64,000 nt of DNA, from assembly GCF_019711595.1 (NCBI RefSeq), contig NZ_JAIGNR010000001.1, positions 1,178,001 to 1,242,000 of the forward strand. The letters are read 5' to 3'. This document shows, one piece after another, positions 53,335 through 62,551 of the stretch (positions are counted from its first letter, which is position 1; each line of letters starts with the position of its first letter). The position numbers and the translations under genes were made by a program. Under the pieces are notes generated by a model. It ran no database searches and was not told the origin of the DNA. It saw only the letters and a program-made list of their open reading frames with translations. Source of the stretch: Qipengyuania sphaerica. GTDB taxonomy: Bacteria > Pseudomonadota > Alphaproteobacteria > Sphingomonadales > Sphingomonadaceae.

Positions 53335-53360
53335 ATCCTAGGTGTCAGTGTGCGATCGGA

Positions 53361-53756
53361 TCAATCCTCGATCCGGCGGACCGACGAACTTACGTTTCCA
53401 CTCGCGTCGCGAACCTCGAAACTGCCATCGGCACCGGGCGCGCCGCCGGTATAGCAGGCTTCCGCGCCATCGCCTTCGGGATCGAAGCACATCTGTTCGC
53501 CCTGCTGGCGCCAGGTGCCGCGCTCGGTCTCGGTACCGTCGAGCGTCGTATCGACATAGGTGCCGTCGGTATTGATGGTCTGACGGACCACGGTGCCGTC
53601 CTCGAGCGTAATTTCGTAAGTGCCCGCCATCTGATCGGCAGTGGCGGTATCCGTCTGTCCCGCAGTGGTGTCCACAGGCTCAGCCGTTTGCTCGGCCTCA
53701 TTGGAGCCGCATGCCGCAAGCGAGGCACAAGCCGCGATAATCAGAAGTTTTTTCAC
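53361..53756 (-). CDS. Small lipoprotein B of a tandem paralogous trio
   Basis: A 131-aa predicted lipoprotein; GTG start with GGAAGGA upstream; lipobox LAAC (Cys16). Mature region: GTYEIT, EDGTVV, DGTYVDTTLDGT, RGTW, CFDPEGDG, a second Cys (CYTGG), ADGSFEVRD. It is most like the downstream copy A (GTW and CFDPEGDG shared exactly). Function unknown. Confidence 0.82.
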   Translation of the reverse strand: MKKLLIIAACASLAACGSNEAEQTAEPVDTTAGQTDTATADQMAGTYEITLEDGTVVRQTINTDGTYVDTTLDGTETERGTWRQQGEQMCFDPEGDGAEACYTGGAPGADGSFEVRDASGNVSSSVRRIED

Positions 53757-53763
53757 TATTCCT

Positions 53764-53801
53764 TCCCCTTTCCCCGCACCAACGCAGATTGCGCGGGGAA
53801 G
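53764..53801 (-). terminator. Hairpin between lipoprotein genes C and B
   Basis: CCCTTTCCCCGC (53764-53775) and GCGGGGAAGGG (53791-53801) pair with one bulge. It lies directly before the gene B ribosome-binding site, so it could be a terminator for gene C or a leader structure for B. Confidence 0.5.
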
Positions 53802-53827
53802 GGTCCGGAATAATTATGCGCTGCCTG

Positions 53828-54229
53828 TCAGGCTGCCGGTCGGACAGTAACGGTGACGCCGGCGTCGTTGGTCGAGGTCCAGCTGCCGTCGTCACTCATC
53901 ACGCGGGCACCCCAACAGCTATCGTCCTCTGAAGGCGGGTCGCTGACGAAGCAGGTTTTCCCGTCGCGCAACTCGAAGGTGCCGTTTGCAGTCGTACCGT
54001 CGGCCTGCGTCGCGGTGAATGTGCCGTCCGCAGTAGTGGTGAATGCGAGTTCGGAGCCGTCGGGATAGGTTGCGACATAATCACCCGGTTCCGGACCCTC
54101 ATCTGCCACCGCAGGGGCCTGCTCGGTCACGGAAGTTTCATCGGCCATAGTATCGGTGTCGTCGGCCTCTTCGGCCTGGGAACATGCGGCAAGCGCCGCA
54201 AAGGCGGCGAGCGCTATGATTTTCTTCAT
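53828..54229 (-). CDS. Small lipoprotein C of a tandem paralogous trio
   Basis: A 133-aa predicted lipoprotein; lipobox LAAC (Cys16) after an Ala-rich signal. Mature region: GDYVATYPDGS, ADGTFTATQADGT, NGTFELRDG, CFVSDPPS, a second Cys (CWGARV), DDGSWTS. It is the most diverged of the three, but the motif order is the same. Its ATG has GAGAGGA upstream. Confidence 0.82.
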   Translation of the reverse strand: MKKIIALAAFAALAACSQAEEADDTDTMADETSVTEQAPAVADEGPEPGDYVATYPDGSELAFTTTADGTFTATQADGTTANGTFELRDGKTCFVSDPPSEDDSCWGARVMSDDGSWTSTNDAGVTVTVRPAA

Positions 54230-54260
54230 CGGGTAATCCTCTCAATCGTGGGCGCGACTC

Positions 54261-54297
54261 AAAAAGCGAACCGGTCGATCTTCTGGCGGATCGACCG
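54261..54297 (-). terminator. Intrinsic terminator after the thiolase gene
   Basis: CGGTCGATC (54272-54280) and GATCGACCG (54289-54297) form a 9-bp stem with an 8-base loop. On the minus strand a TTTTT tract (54261-54265) follows 6 bases later. It lies 40 bases after the thiolase stop. Confidence 0.75.
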
Positions 54298-54338
54298 ATT
54301 CATGCGCCTCACGGAGAGGTTTGGCAATATGGCGAAAT

Positions 54339-55535
54339 TTAGACGAGCTCGACTGCCACCGCGGTGGCTTCACCGCCGCCGATGCAGAGGCTGGCGACGC
54401 CGCGCTTCTTGCCCTGCTGCTTCAAGGCGTTGAGCAGCGTGACGATGATGCGCGTGCCGCTGGCACCGATCGGGTGGCCAAGAGCGGTGCCGCCGCCGTT
54501 GACGTTGATCTTCTCGTGCGGGATGCCGATGTCGCGCATGGCGAACATCGCAACGCAGGCGAAGGCTTCGTTGACTTCCCACAGGTCGACATCGTCGGCC
54601 GACCAGCCAGCCTTGTCGAGGACCTTCTGGATCGCGCCGACAGGCGCAACCGTGAATTCGCTCGGCTCTTGGGCGTGGGCAGCCATGGCGACGATCTTCG
54701 CGACCGGCTCCTGTCCGTTTTCCTTGGCGACGCTTTCGCGCGTGAGCACGACAGCCGCCGCGCCGTCAGAGATCGAGGAGGAGGTGGCAGCCGTGATTGT
54801 GCCGTCCTTCGCGAATGCGGGGCGCAGCGTCGGAATCTTGTCGGGCTTGCCGCGACCCGGCGCTTCGTCGGTATCGACTGTGACGTCGCCGCCGCGCGTC
54901 GCATAAGTCACGCCGACGACTTCATCGGCAAAGGCGCCGCTTTCGATGGCGGCGTTCGCGCGGCGCAGCGATTCGATCGAGTAATCGTCCATCTGCTCGC
55001 GGGTGAGTTGGTATTCGTTCGCCGTGTCCTGAGCAAAGGTGCCCATGGCGCGGCCTTCCTCATAGGCGTCTTCCAACCCGTCGAGGAACATGTGGTCATA
55101 GGTCGTATCGTGGCCGATGCGCGCGCCGCTGCGGTGCTTCTTGAGGAGGTAAGGAGCGTTGGTCATGCTCTCCATGCCGCCTGCAACGACATAATCGACA
55201 GTGCCGCTAGCGAGCGCTTCGGCGCCCATGATGACCGTCTGCATGCCGCTGCCGCAGACCTTGTTGACCGTCGTTGCCTGGACCGATTTCGGCAGGCCGG
55301 CCTTGATCGAGGCCTGGCGGGCAGGGGCCTGGCCGAGGCCGGCGGGAAGCACGCAGCCCATGTAGGTGCGGTCGAATTTCTCCGGAGCCACGCCCGAGCG
55401 CTCGACCGCCGCCTTCACCGCCGTTGCGCCGAGGTCGGTTGCCGAGACATCAGCCAGCGCTCCCTGCATGCTGCCCATCGGCGTGCGGGCATAGGACAGG
55501 ATGACGACGGGATCGGTTGCGCTGAACTGAGACAT
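54339..55535 (-). CDS. Acetyl-CoA C-acetyltransferase
   Basis: Thiolase of the biosynthetic/acetoacetyl-CoA type (398 aa). The nucleophile Cys is in NKVCGSGMQTV near residue 92; the catalytic His (GGGTALGHPIG, near 354) and second Cys (SLCIGGGEATA, near 384) are present. Divergent from an aldehyde dehydrogenase gene across a 90-base gap. Its role may be fatty-acid, ketone-body or polyester metabolism; no phaB or phaC is in the window. Confidence 0.94.
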   Translation of the reverse strand: MSQFSATDPVVILSYARTPMGSMQGALADVSATDLGATAVKAAVERSGVAPEKFDRTYMGCVLPAGLGQAPARQASIKAGLPKSVQATTVNKVCGSGMQTVIMGAEALASGTVDYVVAGGMESMTNAPYLLKKHRSGARIGHDTTYDHMFLDGLEDAYEEGRAMGTFAQDTANEYQLTREQMDDYSIESLRRANAAIESGAFADEVVGVTYATRGGDVTVDTDEAPGRGKPDKIPTLRPAFAKDGTITAATSSSISDGAAAVVLTRESVAKENGQEPVAKIVAMAAHAQEPSEFTVAPVGAIQKVLDKAGWSADDVDLWEVNEAFACVAMFAMRDIGIPHEKINVNGGGTALGHPIGASGTRIIVTLLNALKQQGKKRGVASLCIGGGEATAVAVELV

Positions 55536-55624
55536 GCTTGTGCTGGTCCTTGTTGTCTGGAATATCTGGCCGCCGAGATAGGCATTGTGCGGGTAGCGCG
55601 CAACATAGACACATGGAGAATACG

Positions 55625-57055
55625 ATGGCGGACAATCAGAAGGTCGCGATGGAGGACGTTCTCCGCAAGCAGCGTGCGGTATTCACCGAGGCGCGGCCCG
55701 AGCCGATGGAAGCCCGCAAGAGCCGCATCAAGCGCGCGATGAAGCTGCTGAAGGAACATGGCGACGACCTGTGCAAGGTGATGAGCGCCGACTTCGGCAA
55801 CCGTTCGCCGATGCAATCGATGATCACCGACATAGCGGGAACGGTGAACTTCGGGAAATACTGCCTCAAGCACATGGACAAGTGGTCGCGCAGCGAGAAG
55901 CGCAGCGTCCAGTTCCCGCTGGGACTGCTCGGCGCGAAAGCTGAACTGCGCTACGAACCCAAGGGCGTGGTCGGCATCCTCAGCCCGTGGAATTTCCCGG
56001 TCAATTTGACCTTCGGCCCGCTGATGCAGGTCTTCGCTGCGGGCAACCGCGCCATGATCAAGCCGAGCGAATTCACCGGCAAGACCAGCCTGATGATGAA
56101 GGAACTGGTCGAGGAATATTTCAGCCCCGATGAATGCGCGGTCTTCACCGGCGGGCCGGAAGTGGCAGCGGCATTCTCCGAACTTCCTTTCGATCATCTT
56201 GTCTTCACCGGCTCGACCGCGACGGGCAAGAAGGTGATGGAAGCGGCCTCGAAAAACCTCGTGCCCGTCACGCTCGAACTGGGCGGCAAAAGCCCGGTCT
56301 TCCTCGGCGAGAGTGCGGACTTCGCCAAGGCGGGTGAGCGGATCGCAATGGGCAAGATGATGAATGCCGGGCAAATCTGCCTCGCGCCCGACTATATGTA
56401 TGTGCCCGAGAGCAAGCAGGACGAGGCGATCCACGGCGTGTGGCAGGGCACGGCCAACATGTATCCGACCATGCTCGAGAACGAGGATTATGCGAGCCTC
56501 GTCTCCGACCGCCATTTCGACAGGCTGCAGGACATGGTTGCCGATGCGCGTGACAAAGGCGCGGAGGTGATCGAGGTCAATCCGGGCAACGAGGATTTCG
56601 GCAGCAGCAATGCGCGCAAGATGCCGCTGACCATCCTCAAGGGCGTGACCGACGACATGAAGGCGATGCAGGAGGAAATCTTCGGCCCGGTCCTGCCGGT
56701 GAAGACCTACAAGGGCATCGACGAGGCGATCGACTATGTGAACGAGAACGACCGCCCGCTCGGCCTCTATTACTTCGGCGACGACAGTGACGAGCGCGAG
56801 AAGGTGCTGAAGCGCACGATCAGCGGCGGCGTGACCGTCAATGACGTGATTTTCCACGTTTCGATGGAAGACCTGCCTTTCGGCGGCGTCGGTCCTTCGG
56901 GCATGGGCAGCTATCACGGAGTCGAGGGCTTCCGCGAATTCAGCCACGCGCGCAGCGTCTATACGCAGCCCAAGATCGACGTCGCCAAGCTGGGCGGGTT
57001 CAAGCCACCCTACGGCTCGGCTACGGAGAAGGCCGTCAAGACCATGATGAAATGA
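55625..57055 (+). CDS. Aldehyde dehydrogenase, coniferyl aldehyde dehydrogenase type
   Basis: NAD(P)-dependent aldehyde dehydrogenase (476 aa). The catalytic Cys252 lies in NAGQICLAPDY, and the base Glu near 218 in TLELGGKSP; GSTATGKKVMEAASKN is the cofactor-binding region. The N-terminal segment LRKQRAVFTEARPEPMEARKSRI is typical of the coniferyl/long-chain aldehyde dehydrogenase group. The ATG at 55625 follows GGAG; another in-frame ATG is 12 bases earlier. Substrate preference is inferred only. Confidence 0.9.
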   Translation: MADNQKVAMEDVLRKQRAVFTEARPEPMEARKSRIKRAMKLLKEHGDDLCKVMSADFGNRSPMQSMITDIAGTVNFGKYCLKHMDKWSRSEKRSVQFPLGLLGAKAELRYEPKGVVGILSPWNFPVNLTFGPLMQVFAAGNRAMIKPSEFTGKTSLMMKELVEEYFSPDECAVFTGGPEVAAAFSELPFDHLVFTGSTATGKKVMEAASKNLVPVTLELGGKSPVFLGESADFAKAGERIAMGKMMNAGQICLAPDYMYVPESKQDEAIHGVWQGTANMYPTMLENEDYASLVSDRHFDRLQDMVADARDKGAEVIEVNPGNEDFGSSNARKMPLTILKGVTDDMKAMQEEIFGPVLPVKTYKGIDEAIDYVNENDRPLGLYYFGDDSDEREKVLKRTISGGVTVNDVIFHVSMEDLPFGGVGPSGMGSYHGVEGFREFSHARSVYTQPKIDVAKLGGFKPPYGSATEKAVKTMMK

Positions 57056-58302
57056 GGCTGCTTGCCGCTTCGGCCGCGCTTGCAGCCATCGCCGTTGCGG
57101 GGTGCGGCACGATCCACGAGCCGCTGGCGGTTTCCATGCCTGCGCCGGCACCTGCCGAATGGCGGGCGGTCGATGCGGCAACAGGGCAAATTCGGGACAT
57201 CGATGGCCTGACCGCTCTGGCCGCGGCCTTTCCCGATTCTTCGAGCGTGCGCCTCAGGCTGCTTAATGCGCAGCTGGAGGCAGGCGAAATCGAAGCGCTG
57301 CTGGGCACGCTGCAATGGCTGAACGAGCGTGGCTACGTCTTCAGCGAGGTCGCCCGCGGCCAAATTCCCAAACTGGTAGGGAACGACTATGCCGAGCGGG
57401 CGAGGTCACTCCTGCTGCCGCCCGCAAAACCTGTCGGGAGCAGCGACGTCGCCTGGACCGTGCCGGCCGAGGCAGGTCTGGTCGAAAGCGTCCTTCCTGA
57501 CCTGGATACCGGCAAAGTCGCGGTCACCTCCGTTACGGGGCGCTCTATCTGGAGCACGGGTCCGGGCGAGGAGTGGAGCGCTCTTCATCCCGAAGGCGCA
57601 GACAATTTGTCCGGCATCGTCTACGATAATCTGACCGGGGAAATCTGGGTGACCTCCGGAAATATCGACCAGTCGGATGGCCCTGAGAGGGGTTTTTCGG
57701 GGCTGATCGGCCTGTTCGGCGGTGCGCGGATTGCGGCTCCCGAAGGTGCAATCCTGTCGGACCTCCACCGGACCCCGGAGGGAATGATCTACGCCAGCGA
57801 TCCCATAGGCGGAGCGGTCTATCGTTTCGGCAAGGACCGCGAGACCATAGAAACGCTGGTTGCGCCGGGGACGTTTCGTTCACCGCAAGGACTTGCAGCC
57901 AGTGCCGACGGTTCGCGCCTTTACGTCAGCGACTATCGCTATGGCATCGCAATAATCGATCTTGCGACAGGCGAGGTTTCGCGGCTCGGCGCACACATAC
58001 CCGTGATACTTGACGGGACGGATGCCATGTTTCGCCACGGAAATGCGCTAATCGCGATCCAGAACGGCACCAGTCCCATGCGAATTTCGCGCTTCGATCT
58101 GTCAGAAGACGGAAATCGAGTGACCGGTCACGAGGTGCTTGAACAGGCCAATCCCGACTGGACCGAGCCGCTCTCGGGATACCTCGGCAAGGATGCCCTG
58201 TATTACATAGGCAATGGCCAGTGGGACAGATATGTCGCCGGCCATTTGGGCGAGGGGAAACAGCCCGACCCGGTGCAGATCAGGCGGCTCCCCCTCGACT
58301 GA
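57052..58302 (+). CDS. Lipoprotein with beta-propeller-like repeats
   Basis: A 416-aa predicted lipoprotein: lipobox VAGC near Cys18, then a helical region (about 50-130) and a long all-beta part with repeats such as LSGIVYDNLTGEIWVTSGN, LSDLHRTPEGMIYASDP, PQGLAASADGSRLYVSDYRYG and YYIGNGQWDRY. These resemble NHL/SMP-30-type propeller blades. It overlaps the aldehyde dehydrogenase stop (ATGA), implying co-translation. Function unknown. Confidence 0.75.
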   Translation: MRLLAASAALAAIAVAGCGTIHEPLAVSMPAPAPAEWRAVDAATGQIRDIDGLTALAAAFPDSSSVRLRLLNAQLEAGEIEALLGTLQWLNERGYVFSEVARGQIPKLVGNDYAERARSLLLPPAKPVGSSDVAWTVPAEAGLVESVLPDLDTGKVAVTSVTGRSIWSTGPGEEWSALHPEGADNLSGIVYDNLTGEIWVTSGNIDQSDGPERGFSGLIGLFGGARIAAPEGAILSDLHRTPEGMIYASDPIGGAVYRFGKDRETIETLVAPGTFRSPQGLAASADGSRLYVSDYRYGIAIIDLATGEVSRLGAHIPVILDGTDAMFRHGNALIAIQNGTSPMRISRFDLSEDGNRVTGHEVLEQANPDWTEPLSGYLGKDALYYIGNGQWDRYVAGHLGEGKQPDPVQIRRLPLD

Positions 58303-58785
58303 TCACTTGTCCTTGCTGAAGGCGAACTCGCCATATTTGCCGAGCACCGTGTTCCAATAGGCGATATTGTCCACGAAGAGCGCGCGCGACATGCCGCCCT
58401 GTTCGAGGTCGAGATCCATTTCGATCACCGGATCGCTTTCATCATCGACATAGAACCGCGCGAAAAAATTGTCGGCGGAGAACTGGTTCACGTCCGCAAC
58501 AGTCGGCTTGTTGTCGGGGCTGAAGGCGGCCCGGAACTGGATGAACTTGCAATCCTTCATCTTTTCTTCGCAACCGAAGAAACGGATCACGAAGTTATAT
58601 CCCGACAATCCGCTGACGATGTATTTCTCGCCGTCGGAGTCCTCGATCTTGGCCTGGAGCCCCTCTTCGCGGATGATCTTGGCAATTTGCTCGACATCGG
58701 CAGTAACGTTCTTGGCTGCTGCGGGCGCGGCGTAGGTGAGCGAAGCGGCAGCAATTGCGCTGGCGAGTGCGAATTTCTTCATCAT
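58303..58785 (-). CDS. YbjN domain-containing secreted protein
   Basis: A 160-aa protein with a signal peptide (residues 1-22, ending AAPAAAK) followed by a YbjN-like domain: ADVEQIAKIIREEGLQAKIE, DGEKYIVSGLSGYNFVIRFFGC and YWNTVLGKYGEF. The Cys pair GCEEKMKDC near 76-84 may form a disulfide. AGGGG precedes the ATG; the frame extends 15 codons upstream without support. Function unknown. Confidence 0.82.
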   Translation of the reverse strand: MMKKFALASAIAAASLTYAAPAAAKNVTADVEQIAKIIREEGLQAKIEDSDGEKYIVSGLSGYNFVIRFFGCEEKMKDCKFIQFRAAFSPDNKPTVADVNQFSADNFFARFYVDDESDPVIEMDLDLEQGGMSRALFVDNIAYWNTVLGKYGEFAFSKDK

Positions 58786-58891
58786 GCTTTTGACCCCTGT
58801 CGGTAATTCAGGACCCCGCCTTGCCGCCAAGGTGTTAACACCGGCTCAAGAGCACTTGTAAAATTCACGGGAAACTCTGCCCGACTTGCCC

Positions 58892-58920
58892 TTGCACCAT
58901 TCTGGCGAGAGGCCTAGAGG
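58892..58920 (+). promoter_or_regulatory. Possible promoter of the nuo operon
   Basis: TTGCAC (58892-58897), a 17-base spacer and TAGAGG (58915-58920), upstream of the nuoA start at 58957. The -10 match is poor by E. coli standards but resembles alphaproteobacterial GCTANA-type boxes. Confidence 0.35.
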
Positions 58921-58956
58921 CGGGCGCGAAACCCTACCTCCCAGACGGAATCATAC

Positions 58957-59331
58957 GTGGTCGACCTCGAACAATATCTTCCGATCCTGATCTTTCTCTT
59001 CATTGCGGTGGCTCTCTCCGCCCTGTTCGTGTTCCTGCCGATGGGCGTTTCCCGCCTGACCGGTGCACACCAGCCCAATGCAGAGAAGTACAGCGAGTAC
59101 GAATGCGGATTTCCCGCTTTCGACGACAGCCGCAGCCAGTTCGACGTGCGCTTCTACCTCGTGGCGATCTCGTTCCTGCTGTTCGACCTCGAAGCCTCGT
59201 TCCTTTTCCCCTGGGCGGTGAGCCTCGACATCACCGGATGGGCGGGCTGGATATCCATGGTCATCTTCCTCGGCATCCTGGCCATCGGGCTTGCCTATGA
59301 ATGGAAGATGGGCGCGCTGGAGTGGGATTGA
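58957..59331 (+). CDS. nuoA: NADH-quinone oxidoreductase subunit A
   Basis: Membrane subunit of Complex I (124 aa) with three membrane segments (about 8-30, 66-86, 94-115). Conserved [37 protein letters not shown] in the middle loop. GTG start. First gene of the operon. Confidence 0.97.
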   Translation: MVDLEQYLPILIFLFIAVALSALFVFLPMGVSRLTGAHQPNAEKYSEYECGFPAFDDSRSQFDVRFYLVAISFLLFDLEASFLFPWAVSLDITGWAGWISMVIFLGILAIGLAYEWKMGALEWD

Positions 59332-59332
59332 T

Positions 59333-59899
59333 ATGAGCAGTTCGACCATCATCACCCCGCCGAACATGGTGCCTGCCGCGCAGCCTGGCGAAGTGCGCCA
59401 GCCCGACGCGGACTATTTCAACGCGCTCCAGACCGAGGTGAACGACAAGGGCTTCCTCGTCACCAGCACCGAGGACCTGTTCCAGTGGGCGCGTACCGGC
59501 TCTTTGTGGTGGATGACCTTCGGCCTCGCCTGCTGCGCGGTCGAGATGATCCACGTCAACATGCCGCGTTACGATATGGAGCGTTTCGGCGTCGCCCCGC
59601 GCGCATCTCCGCGCCAGAGCGACGTGATGATCGTTGCCGGTACGCTCTGCAACAAGATGGCGCCTGCACTGCGCAAGGTCTACGACCAGATGTCGGAGCC
59701 GAAATACGTTATTTCGATGGGTAGCTGCGCCAATGGCGGCGGCTACTATCACTATAGCTATTCCGTCGTGCGCGGATGCGACCGCATTGTGCCGGTCGAT
59801 ATCTATGTGCCCGGCTGCCCGCCGACTGCCGAAGCCCTGCTTTACGGTGTGATGCAGCTGCAGCGGAAGATCCGCCGCGTCGGCACGATCGAGCGGTGA
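59333..59899 (+). CDS. nuoB: NADH-quinone oxidoreductase subunit B
   Basis: Complex I N2 cluster subunit (188 aa). The ligands are visible: tandem Cys in CCAVEM near 67, [12 protein letters not shown] near 128 and [10 protein letters not shown] near 162. The ATG at 59333 is one base after the nuoA stop. A 40-residue N-terminal tail precedes the conserved core. Confidence 0.97.
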   Translation: MSSSTIITPPNMVPAAQPGEVRQPDADYFNALQTEVNDKGFLVTSTEDLFQWARTGSLWWMTFGLACCAVEMIHVNMPRYDMERFGVAPRASPRQSDVMIVAGTLCNKMAPALRKVYDQMSEPKYVISMGSCANGGGYYHYSYSVVRGCDRIVPVDIYVPGCPPTAEALLYGVMQLQRKIRRVGTIER

Positions 59900-59910
59900 G
59901 GGCAGGCACG

Positions 59911-60804
59911 ATGGCTACACTCCATTCCGCACCCAAATTCACCCAGATCGACGGGCTGGAAGCCACGCTTTCAGGCGCGTTGGGCAACCATCTTGTCGAA
60001 GCGCATGAAGAGCATGGCGAACTGCTGCTTACGGTGCAACGCGCATCGATTGCGGACGCACTTCGTATCCTGCGCGACGATCACGGCTACCAGCAGCTGA
60101 TGGAAATCGCCGGTGTCGATTATCCCTCGCGCCGTGAGCGGTTCGAAGTCGTCTACATGCTGCTGAGCCTCACGAAGAACAGCCGCATCATGGTGAAATG
60201 TTCGGCGAGCGAGGATACGCCCGTTCCGACCGTAACCACGCTGTGGCCCAACGCCGGGTGGCTCGAGCGCGAAGTGTTCGACATGTACGGCGTGCTGTTT
60301 GACGGAAACACCGACTTGCGCCGCATTCTCACCGATTACGGCTTCGAAGGACATCCCTTCCGCAAGGACTTCCCGCTCACCGGCTATGTCGAGTTGCGGT
60401 ATTCCGAAGACGAAAAGCGCGTGGTCTACGAGCCGGTCGAGCTTGCCCAGGATCTGCGCCAGTTCGATTTCATGAGCCCGTGGGAAGGTGCCGATTACGT
60501 GCTGCCGGGCGATGAAAAGGCCACTACGCCGCCGGTCAACGAGCCCAAGACGACCGAGAAGCCGTCGGACACGGGCGCAGGCAAGGCGACCGACAAGAAG
60601 GCGGCGGAAAAGGTTTCAGCCGGTGCTCCCGCTGAAGAGGACGGCGGCAAGGATGCTCCTGCTCCCGAGCCGACCGAGGACCAGCCCGCCCGTCCAAAGC
60701 GCAAGGGCAAGACGACCAATACGGCCAAGGCAACCGAGCCGAAAACCAAGAAGGCGCCTGCCAAGCGCAAGTCTGCCGCAAAGAAAAAGAAGGACGACAA
60801 GTGA
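59911..60804 (+). CDS. nuoC: NADH-quinone oxidoreductase subunit C with a Lys/Ala/Pro-rich C-terminal tail
   Basis: 30-kDa peripheral-arm subunit. Residues 1 to about 205 contain the usual domain ([40 protein letters not shown]). Residues about 206-297 form an extra hydrophilic tail with Thr/Glu/Pro and Lys-rich blocks ([18 protein letters not shown] near the end), histone-H1-like. Typical NuoC ends near 200-210 residues. Translationally coupled to the next ORF (TGATG). Confidence 0.95.
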   Translation: MATLHSAPKFTQIDGLEATLSGALGNHLVEAHEEHGELLLTVQRASIADALRILRDDHGYQQLMEIAGVDYPSRRERFEVVYMLLSLTKNSRIMVKCSASEDTPVPTVTTLWPNAGWLEREVFDMYGVLFDGNTDLRRILTDYGFEGHPFRKDFPLTGYVELRYSEDEKRVVYEPVELAQDLRQFDFMSPWEGADYVLPGDEKATTPPVNEPKTTEKPSDTGAGKATDKKAAEKVSAGAPAEEDGGKDAPAPEPTEDQPARPKRKGKTTNTAKATEPKTKKAPAKRKSAAKKKKDDK

Positions 60805-61337
60805 TGCGTATCGCTCTGCTCGCCTTCTCCGCGCTCGCGCTCGCAGCCTGTTCGCAAGAACCTGCGGGCCAGCAGGAAAGCGCCGACGATTTCGCCAACC
60901 GTATCGGCGGATCGACCCAGCTCGATCCATCACAACCCGATCCGGATGCGCCGAACACGGCAGTGGATGCCGCACCGCAGGGTGCCAATCTGACCCAGCT
61001 CCAGCAGCTCGGAGATATTGGCGGCGTGAACCTCGGCCCGCGCGAGGGCGGTTGTACCTTCATGGTCGGCAGCCAGGAAATGATCATCGCCGCCGGTATG
61101 AACGAACCGACCCTTCCGGGTAAGGCCGTCGTGCGCCTCGGCGATACGCTGGTCATGGCCGACAGCGCGCCCGGCGGGCTAGCCAAGATCAAGTCCGGCA
61201 CGACCTTCAGCGGCGCAGGCTTCACTGTGCAGGTCGCTCCTGCCGCAGGCGAGGCACAGAGCCGCGCCGCCAATGTCGTCGTCACCGACGCATCGGGCAA
61301 TTCGCAAAACTATTCCGGCAACTGGATCTGCGCATGA
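60804..61337 (+). CDS. Lipoprotein-like ORF inside the nuo operon
   Basis: A 177-aa protein not matching any Complex I subunit. Lipobox LAAC (Cys17), then a Gln/Asp/Pro linker and a domain with [34 protein letters not shown] and a C-terminal NWICA, so the two Cys of the mature part may pair. It starts with TGATG overlap with nuoC and overlaps nuoD by ATGA. Function unknown; the location suggests it is transcribed with Complex I. Confidence 0.8.
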   Translation: MRIALLAFSALALAACSQEPAGQQESADDFANRIGGSTQLDPSQPDPDAPNTAVDAAPQGANLTQLQQLGDIGGVNLGPREGGCTFMVGSQEMIIAAGMNEPTLPGKAVVRLGDTLVMADSAPGGLAKIKSGTTFSGAGFTVQVAPAAGEAQSRAANVVVTDASGNSQNYSGNWICA

Positions 61338-62551
61338 GTAGTGCAATGCACATCGAGGAATCGCCGACCACCGGCGACGAGACGATCACCAATTACACGA
61401 TCAACTTCGGGCCCCAGCATCCCGCGGCGCACGGCGTGCTGCGCATGGTGATGGAACTCGACGGCGAGATCATCGAACGGATCGATCCGCATGTCGGCCT
61501 GCTGCATCGCGGCACCGAAAAGCTGATCGAGCACAAGACATACCTGCAGGCGCTGCCCTATTTCGACCGGCTCGACTACTGTTCGCCGCTGGCGCAGGAA
61601 TACAGCTACATCCTCGCAATCGAGAAGCTGCTCAATGTCGAGGTACCCGAGCGCGCGCAGTATATCCGCGTGCTGTTCGCCGAGCTGACGCGTATCTGCA
61701 ACCACATGCTCAACATCGGCGCGCACGTCATGGACGTCGGTGCGATGACGCCGAACCTGTGGGTGTTCGAACTGCGCGAAGACTGCATGAACTTCTTCGA
61801 GCGCATGAGCGGGGCGCGCATGCACCACGCCTATTTGCGTCCGGGCGGTGTCCACCAGGACGTGCCCGAAAAGCTGCTGGTCGACATCGGCGAGTGGATC
61901 GACACGCGCCTGCCCGAACTTTTCGGCGATGCGATGAGCCTCGTGCTCGACAACCGCATCTTCAAGCAGCGCAATGTCGATATCGCCGTCGTCAGCAAGG
62001 ACGATGCCGTGGCCTGGGGCTTCTCCGGCCCGATGATCCGCGCCGCCGGCATTCCGTGGGACCTGCGCAAGTCGCAGCCCTACGACGTCTACGACCGGAT
62101 GGAATTCGACATTCCCGTCGGCACCAATTCGGACTGCTACGACCGCTTCGTGGTGCGCGTGAAGGAAGTTTACGAAAGCGCGAAGATCATCAAGCAGTGC
62201 CTGCGTGATATGCCGGCCGGCCCGATCGCCAGCACCGACCGCAAGGTTTCGCCGCCCAAGCGCGCCGAGATGAAGCAGTCGATGGAAGCGCTGATCCACC
62301 ACTTCAAGCTCTATACCGAGGGCTTCCATGTGCCCGCGGGCGAGGTTTACGTGGCGACCGAGAGCCCCAAGGGCGAATTCGGCGTCTACCTCGTCAGCGA
62401 CGGCTCAAACAAACCCTACCGCTGCAAGATCCGCCCGACGGCCTTCAGCCACCTGCAAGCAATGGATTTCATGAGCAAAGGCCACATGCTGCCCGATGCC
62501 ACCGCTATCCTCGGCGCCATCGACGTCGTGTTCGGGGAGTGTGACCGCTAA
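61334..62551 (+). CDS. nuoD: NADH-quinone oxidoreductase subunit D
   Basis: 49-kDa subunit of Complex I (405 aa), related to the hydrogenase large subunit. Conserved [22 protein letters not shown] near the N-terminus and [16 protein letters not shown] near 262. Overlaps the preceding ORF (ATGA) and shares one base with nuoE (TAATG). Confidence 0.98.
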   Translation: MSSAMHIEESPTTGDETITNYTINFGPQHPAAHGVLRMVMELDGEIIERIDPHVGLLHRGTEKLIEHKTYLQALPYFDRLDYCSPLAQEYSYILAIEKLLNVEVPERAQYIRVLFAELTRICNHMLNIGAHVMDVGAMTPNLWVFELREDCMNFFERMSGARMHHAYLRPGGVHQDVPEKLLVDIGEWIDTRLPELFGDAMSLVLDNRIFKQRNVDIAVVSKDDAVAWGFSGPMIRAAGIPWDLRKSQPYDVYDRMEFDIPVGTNSDCYDRFVVRVKEVYESAKIIKQCLRDMPAGPIASTDRKVSPPKRAEMKQSMEALIHHFKLYTEGFHVPAGEVYVATESPKGEFGVYLVSDGSNKPYRCKIRPTAFSHLQAMDFMSKGHMLPDATAILGAIDVVFGECDR

